This document shows, piece after piece, positions 34,179-38,199 of a DNA stretch of 38,199 nt. The translations under genes were made by a program, and so were the position numbers. The notes under the pieces were generated by a model. The model did no database searches and was not told the origin of the DNA. It saw only the letters and a program-made list of their open reading frames with translations. The first letter of the stretch is position 1. Each line of letters starts with the position of its first letter. This DNA comes from an uncultured Clostridium sp. (GTDB taxonomy: Bacteria; Bacillota; Clostridia; TANB77; CAG-508): assembly GCA_946497695.1 (NCBI GenBank), contig CAMMLJ010000017.1:1-38199 (forward strand), given 5' to 3'.

Positions 34179-34191
34179 TTTATTTTCTCCT

Positions 34192-34611
34192 TCATATCCT
34201 AATATACATAGGAAAATCAGGTGGCTTTAGTAGATTCTTTGTATCAAACTCATAACATTTTTTCTTTTCATTATATTTATAAGCACTACTACACCATTTT
34301 CTTAAATCTTGATTTCCTATACTAGAATGTTTTGATAACTCTTTTGCTGCGTTTTCATGTTGTGTTTTCATATCTATATAATCTGTGTTTTTTTTATTTT
34401 TTCGTTTTGTGTATATTAACTCTTTTTGAGTTTCCCTCCTTTGTATCAAATTATCTTTCTTTCGTTTTTCTTTTTCCTCTTTATATCTTTGGTCTTTTCT
34501 TAAAATCCTTGAAATGTAGCTAACTGATGTTTCAATAATTTGTGCTATTTCAGTTAAATTTTTCTTTTCTTCAAAATACAACTCATTAATTATAGCAATC
34601 TTGTCCATCAT
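34192..34611 (-). CDS. HTH DNA-binding protein of the mobile element
   Basis: A 139-residue protein. Residues 3-40 form a helix-turn-helix (KIAIINELYFEEKKNLTEIAQIIETSVSYISRILRKD) like those of sigma factors and resolvase tails. A long basic helix (KEEKEKRKKDN) and a C-terminal domain with paired cysteines and KPPDFPMYIRI follow. It lies 13 bases upstream of the resolvase-like gene, so the two probably act together. AAAGGAG serves either of two adjacent ATGs (34611 or 34608). A regulatory role is likely. Confidence 0.72.
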   Translation of the reverse strand: MMDKIAIINELYFEEKKNLTEIAQIIETSVSYISRILRKDQRYKEEKEKRKKDNLIQRRETQKELIYTKRKNKKNTDYIDMKTQHENAAKELSKHSSIGNQDLRKWCSSAYKYNEKKKCYEFDTKNLLKPPDFPMYIRI

Positions 34612-34700
34612 TTGCTCCTTTCTCTGATTTTAGTTCAAAAAGTGTTTACATATTTCTTTGCACAGTTGTTCTATATAGACATATCTAGAATTTGCCTATA

Positions 34701-34729
34701 TTGATTTTTTTATTAACATATAGTATAAT
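34701..34729 (+). promoter_or_regulatory. Promoter inside the divergent region
   Basis: TTGATT (34701-34706), 17 bases, TATAAT (34724-34729). The -10 forms part of the left arm of the 15-bp inverted repeat. The transcript would have a leader of about 190 bases before the DUF6076-like gene. Confidence 0.65.
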
Positions 34730-34774
34730 TAAACGGAATTTAAAAAGGGGAAAGTTCAGTTATACTATATGTTA
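34714..34774. repeat. Perfect 15-bp inverted repeat
   Basis: TAACATATAGTATAA (34714-34728) and TTATACTATATGTTA (34760-34774) with a 31-base spacer. It overlaps a -10 element, so a dimeric regulator such as the HTH protein could bind here. Confidence 0.75.
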
Positions 34775-34930
34775 TGTGTCTGTTAGAAACATTGTGTAAT
34801 TTGTTTTTGTTTCTAATTATCTGCATTATAAATTCCAAACTTTTTAAAGTCAATAAGTATTAGTTAAAAACGCTTGTAACACATTTTAACTTTGCCTTGC
34901 TTTTATGTTTTTAACAAAAAGGAGTTCATT

Positions 34931-35941
34931 ATGGATGAAAATGCTTATATTCAGGACATTATATCTGGTCTTGGATTAGCTTTAAACGAAAAAAATAATA
35001 GTGAAATAATCATAAATTATCCTATAAAATACGATAAAAAAAGTATGCAATTTATGATGAATACAGACTATCAAATAACGATGCAAAAGTTAGGCTCTTT
35101 TTTAGCTGACTTCTTAAATACTGACTTCGACATTTTTGAAAACTTTTTTGAATTGTTTATTAAATATTCTTTAACATTTTTTGATTTAAAAAAGATACAA
35201 AAAATATTTGATAAAAATATTTGTTCTGAATTAAATTTTAGAGAATTTTTAGAAAAACTATTAGAAAAAAACAAAAATGAATATAAGAAATTGTAAGAAC
35301 AAACTGATATGATATTAGACTATTGCCTATTAAACCCAAATAAGAAAGCAATAAGTTTTAAACCAATAGAAAGATTATATGTTTTAAGAAGAATTGCATC
35401 TAACTTAACACTATTAAATGAAAACAAAGCCTCATATTATTCTGTAAATTTATTTTCTTCTTATCCTGGAAAATCTGAAAAAGAAATATATGACTTTTTA
35501 TCGCAAAAGAAAAATAGAGTTACAGAATATGATTTAATTCTTCCTTATAATCTATCTGCTATAATCTACAAGTCTATTTGTAGCATTTTAAAAGGAAATG
35601 TATATTTGAAATCATGCAAAAATTGCAATAGATATTTTATTGCTACTAATAAATCTTACAATTATTGTGAAAATATCGCACCAGGCGAAAAGAAAAAAAC
35701 TTGTAGAGAAATTGGAAGAAGACTTGTTTTTGAAAATAATAAGAATAATGATCCCATACTTGCTTCTTACTATCAATTATATAATAGAAAAGCAATGATG
35801 AAATCAAGAAATTCTGATATTGCAAAATATATTACTGATTTTGATAAATTTAAGGAAACTGGAAAGAAAAAAGTTGCTCAATACAAAAATGGTAAATTAT
35901 CTCCAGACGATTTTAAAAGATGGATTGAGAAAAACGGTTAA
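34931..35941 (+). pseudogene. DUF6076-like protein interrupted by an in-frame TAA
   Basis: Two open stretches in the same frame (34931-35296 and 35309-35941) are separated only by a TAA at 35294-35296 and four codons. The first has GGAG before ATG 34931. The second has no convincing ribosome binding site before its ATG at 35309. Together they would give about 336 residues: a helical N-terminal part (121 aa) and a C-terminal zinc-type motif, CKNCNRYFIATNKSYNYCEN then KKTCREIGRR, as in DUF6076 proteins of clostridial elements. I read it as a single gene broken by a nonsense change, unless the stop is read through. Function of the family is unknown. Confidence 0.7.
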
Positions 35942-35947
35942 ATTATA

Positions 35948-35980
35948 AAAATAAAAGGTAAGTTTCTTACCTTTTATTTT
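35948..35980. terminator. Bidirectional terminator
   Basis: AAAATAAAAGGTAAG and its complement form a perfect 15-bp stem with a 3-base loop, between convergent genes. Confidence 0.88.
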
Positions 35981-35993
35981 TATCAAAATATAT

Positions 35994-36422
35994 TTATTCA
36001 TACATTTTAAAAATTTCTCCTGAAATATTGATTATATCATTTATTGGTATTTCTGTATTATTAGCTAAATATATAATTTGATTATATAAATCTATCTTTC
36101 TTACAATACCTATAACTGTTATATATGAACCACCGTCTTTCTTTGAATCAGGAATAAAATATGTAAATGATATTTCTGGTTTATTTTTTATATGTTCCAT
36201 AATTATTTGTAATTTACTATCTAATATTGATTTTAATTCATCATCTATATCTATTTTTTCACTGGTTTCTCTTGAAGTTTCTTTTATTGCATCTTCGTAT
36301 CCTGTTAATGCTGCAAAAGGTGCAAATTGTGCTGAACGAGCATACAAAGACATTTGTGGATGTTTTTTTGATACATGATGAGGTAAATTTATTATATCAT
36401 CATATTGTTTATCATATTTCAC
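35994..36422 (-). CDS. YolD-like protein
   Basis: A 142-residue YolD-family protein: N-terminal YDDIINLPHHVSKKHPQMSLYARSAQFAPFAALTGYEDAI and a C-terminal beta-rich YolD domain (GGSYITVIGIVRKIDLYNQIIYLANNTEIPINDI). The family pairs with Y-family polymerases of the UvrX/YqjW type in Bacillus phages and chromosomes, and is thought to modulate them. The GTG start has GGAG eight bases upstream, 19 bases after the polymerase stop, so they form one SOS-type operon. Confidence 0.9.
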   Translation of the reverse strand: MKYDKQYDDIINLPHHVSKKHPQMSLYARSAQFAPFAALTGYEDAIKETSRETSEKIDIDDELKSILDSKLQIIMEHIKNKPEISFTYFIPDSKKDGGSYITVIGIVRKIDLYNQIIYLANNTEIPINDIINISGEIFKMYE

Positions 36423-36441
36423 TTAACCATCTCCTTCTTTT

Positions 36442-37941
36442 TTAACTTTTATGTCCTCCAATTTGCCCATTTCTTTCGATTGTAGTTCCACCTTCAATAA
36501 GATTCATTCCCTTTAAAACAGCATTTTTTCCATACTTTGTTTTTATATCCAATACTGCTTTTTGTAATTCTTTTTCTGATTTTTCTTTGTTTTGTTGTCT
36601 TTCAACTTCATTATAATCTATGAATAAATTTATTTGTTCAAATTTCTTATTATTTTTATAATCATCTTCATTTACAACATCTTCAGCTGTAATATTTATT
36701 CTTCTAACTAATAAATTTTTGTTAATAATACTTTCATAAAGATTCATTACATAGTCAGTTATTATTTTCGTGGATGATGTCTTGTGATCTATATTTATAG
36801 TGCCATGTGCAGACTTGGGAACTTTCCTTCCATAATGGTCTAATGTAACTTCTCCCAAATATGATTTATTTATTTCAGGATTTAAAAGATTTTCAATATC
36901 ATATCCTATAGTTAAAACCATTTTACTTGTAACTAAATTCTTTTTTACTAAATCCAATGTAAGAAGCTCTGTCATCTCTTTTACTATTAATTTTGTCTTT
37001 TCATAATTGTATGGACAATGTAATACTTGTCCTGAACTTATACTATTCGTTACTGGCTTATATGACTTTATACTTTCAATGGTACAAGGTTCATATCCCC
37101 ATGCGTGATCTATCAATAATTCTGCATTTATACCAAATAATTTATATAGCAATTCCTCGTTTTTTTCTGAAGTACGAGCTATATCTCCCATAGTATATAT
37201 GCCATTTTTTTCTAATTTATTTGATATACCCTTTCCAACTCTCCAAAAATCTGTTAATGGTCTGTGATTCCATAAGTATTTTCTATATGTCATTTCATCT
37301 AATCCAGCAATTCGCACTCCATTTTTATCTGGTGTTATATGCTTTGCAACAATATCCATAGCAACCTTGCAAAGATATAAATTTGTTCCAATTCCTGCTG
37401 TTGCAGTTATTCCTGTTTCATCATATACATTTTTAATAACTCTAGTAACTAGCTCTCTTGGTGTAGTTTTATAAGTTTGCAAATAATGGGTTACATCTAT
37501 AAATACCTCATCTATAGAATAGACATATATGTCATCAGCTGAAAACCATTTTAAATAAATATTATAAATTCTTGTACTATATTTCATATAATAACTCATT
37601 CGTGGTGGAGCTATTATATAGCTTAATTCTAAATCTTTGTTTTTCTTTAGTGCAATATCGTCATAAGAGGAACAAGTAAATTTATGTCCTGGTGCATTAA
37701 TTTTCCTTTGAGCATTTATTTCATTAACTTTTTGTATAACCTCAAATAATCTTGCCCTTCCTGGTATTCCATATTGTTTTAGTGATGGACTTACAGCAAG
37801 ACAGACTGTTTTTTCTGTTCTACTACTATCAGCTACAACTAAATTTGTTGTAATTGGATTCAGTCCTCTTTCTTGACATTCAACAGAGGCATAAAAACTT
37901 TTTAGATCTATTGCGATATACACTTTATCATATTTATTCAC
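36442..37941 (-). CDS. Y-family DNA polymerase (UvrX/UmuC-like)
   Basis: A roughly 499-residue translesion polymerase. Catalytic sites: YIAIDLKSFYASVECQERGL and VYSIDEVFIDVT (SIDE). Next come a helix-hairpin-helix region (VGKGISNKLEKNGIYTMGDIA) and a little-finger domain. It resembles the UvrX/YqjW group rather than chromosomal DinB. The frame opens at TTG 37962, and an ATG at 37947 lies only one base from GGGAGG. GTG 37941 has seven-base spacing and gives VNKYDKVYIAIDLKS, so I choose it. It is cotranscribed with yolD. The promoter carries an SOS-like site. Confidence 0.93.
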   Translation of the reverse strand: MNKYDKVYIAIDLKSFYASVECQERGLNPITTNLVVADSSRTEKTVCLAVSPSLKQYGIPGRARLFEVIQKVNEINAQRKINAPGHKFTCSSYDDIALKKNKDLELSYIIAPPRMSYYMKYSTRIYNIYLKWFSADDIYVYSIDEVFIDVTHYLQTYKTTPRELVTRVIKNVYDETGITATAGIGTNLYLCKVAMDIVAKHITPDKNGVRIAGLDEMTYRKYLWNHRPLTDFWRVGKGISNKLEKNGIYTMGDIARTSEKNEELLYKLFGINAELLIDHAWGYEPCTIESIKSYKPVTNSISSGQVLHCPYNYEKTKLIVKEMTELLTLDLVKKNLVTSKMVLTIGYDIENLLNPEINKSYLGEVTLDHYGRKVPKSAHGTINIDHKTSSTKIITDYVMNLYESIINKNLLVRRINITAEDVVNEDDYKNNKKFEQINLFIDYNEVERQQNKEKSEKELQKAVLDIKTKYGKNAVLKGMNLIEGGTTIERNGQIGGHKS

Positions 37942-37973
37942 TTTCATACCTCCCTTTCCCAATATCTATTGTC

Positions 37974-38011
37974 ATTATAACACTTTTATTTTTATTTGTA
38001 AACATTTGTTT
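37974..38011 (-). promoter_or_regulatory. Polymerase promoter with SOS-like operator
   Basis: On the - strand TTTACA (38002-37997), a 17-base spacer and TATAAT (37979-37974). The palindrome-like AAACATTTGTTT (38000-38011) overlaps the -35. It recalls the Gram-positive LexA site GAACnnnnGTTC with both outer Gs/Cs changed, so LexA control is plausible but unproven. Confidence 0.6.
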
Positions 38012-38030
38012 GTTTATGGATTAAAAAATT

Positions 38031-38144
38031 TTGAGTAAGCATTATTTGCTTCCCCTTTTTTACTATAAATTTTCATCATTTTCTATAATTTGTAACGCAA
38101 ACAGGAGAATAAAATATCTGCTCTCCTGTTGTGTTCTTACTCAA
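38031..38144. repeat. Nested inverted repeats at the right end
   Basis: TTGAGTAAG (38031-38039) and CTTACTCAA (38136-38144) enclose a second dyad, AACAGGAGA (38100-38108) / TCTCCTGTT (38122-38130). There is no long T-run. The remaining sequence to 38199 shows no ORF. Confidence 0.55.
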
Positions 38145-38199
38145 TAAATTGTAATTTAGCGAATAGTAACTTAATTTTCTTTTTTATTAAACATATGGC

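Larger units (their letters stand above)
34612..34930. other. Divergent intergenic region with strong inverted repeats
   Basis: About 320 bases lie between the HTH gene and the DUF6076-like gene. They hold a promoter, a perfect 15-bp inverted repeat, a TTAGAAAC/GTTTCTAA hairpin (34783-34816), GGAATTT/AAATTCC arms that could close the structure, and no ORF. It may be a structured leader or small RNA. Confidence 0.5.

Noticed and set aside
34892..34930. Upstream TTG start for the DUF6076-like gene (MPCFYVFNKKEF...)
   Set aside because: No ribosome binding site there, while AAGGAG is well placed for ATG 34931.
30234..38011. TAAACATTTGTTT as a certain attachment-site pair
   Set aside because: The match is only 13 AT-rich bases; one copy is explained by the uvrB start and ribosome binding site, the other overlaps a promoter. 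Kept only as an alternative.
1..38199. CRISPR arrays, tRNA or rRNA genes
   Set aside because: No regularly spaced repeats with unique spacers, no CCA-type cloverleaf sequences and no rRNA-like GC-rich blocks were found by reading both strands.

Overview
The window reads as a chromosomal segment of a very AT-rich, low-GC Gram-positive bacterium, most likely an anaerobic Clostridia member. The reasons are near-universal strong GGAGG-type ribosome binding sites, AGA/TTA/ATA-rich codon use, many short-stem T-tailed terminators, a clostridial-type short thioredoxin reductase, a YtvI-like (AI-2E family) membrane protein and a PepC aminopeptidase. I cannot name the species.

Layout. 1-2.2 kb (+): two overlapping unrecognised genes, ended by a bidirectional terminator. 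2.2-4.8 kb (-): pepC-trxB-trxA operon. 4.9-7.35 kb (-): aspartokinase lysC, then prfB, whose RF2 is made through a programmed +1 frameshift. 7.6-9.9 kb (-): one reading frame joining a uracil permease to uracil phosphoribosyltransferase, behind a promoter, a 34-codon leader ORF and a terminator. 9.95-12.95 kb (-): alpha/beta hydrolase and Nudix pair, then a PadR regulator with a SEDS-like membrane protein. 13.2-15.4 kb (+): GtrII-like membrane glycosyltransferase and a GNAT acetyltransferase. 15.5-18.3 kb (-): secA. 18.4-19.0 kb (+): membrane-anchored OB-like protein. 19.0-23.5 kb (-): YtvI-like transporter, CBS-pair protein, small unknown, murD and a cytidylate-kinase-like gene. 23.5-24.1 kb: mostly non-coding, with a tiny basic ORF and tandem repeats. 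24.1-30.2 kb (-): uvrA, an unrecognised gene and uvrB. 30.3-38 kb: an accessory region with two tandem tyrosine recombinases, an AlpA-like excisionase, small phage/ICE-type genes, a resolvase-like protein without its arginines, an HTH protein, a DUF6076-like gene broken by an in-frame stop, and a YolD/Y-family polymerase pair with an SOS-like promoter.

The backbone genes serve ordinary housekeeping: thiol redox, peptide recycling, lysine/threonine entry, translation termination, uracil salvage, secretion, peptidoglycan and nucleotide synthesis, and excision repair. The accessory block appears to sit against the 5' side of uvrB. Its far end is not recognisable and probably lies outside the window.

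Three things deserve most attention. First, a family of about eight short palindromic GGGATTT...GGGACGTTCC repeats lies only between backbone genes and never in the accessory block (REP-like). Second, the UraA-UPRT fusion keeps an internal ribosome binding site and start for free UPRT. Third, the TrxB lacks the usual NADPH-binding signatures and resembles ferredoxin-linked thioredoxin reductases. No tRNA, rRNA, CRISPR array or recognisable riboswitch was found.
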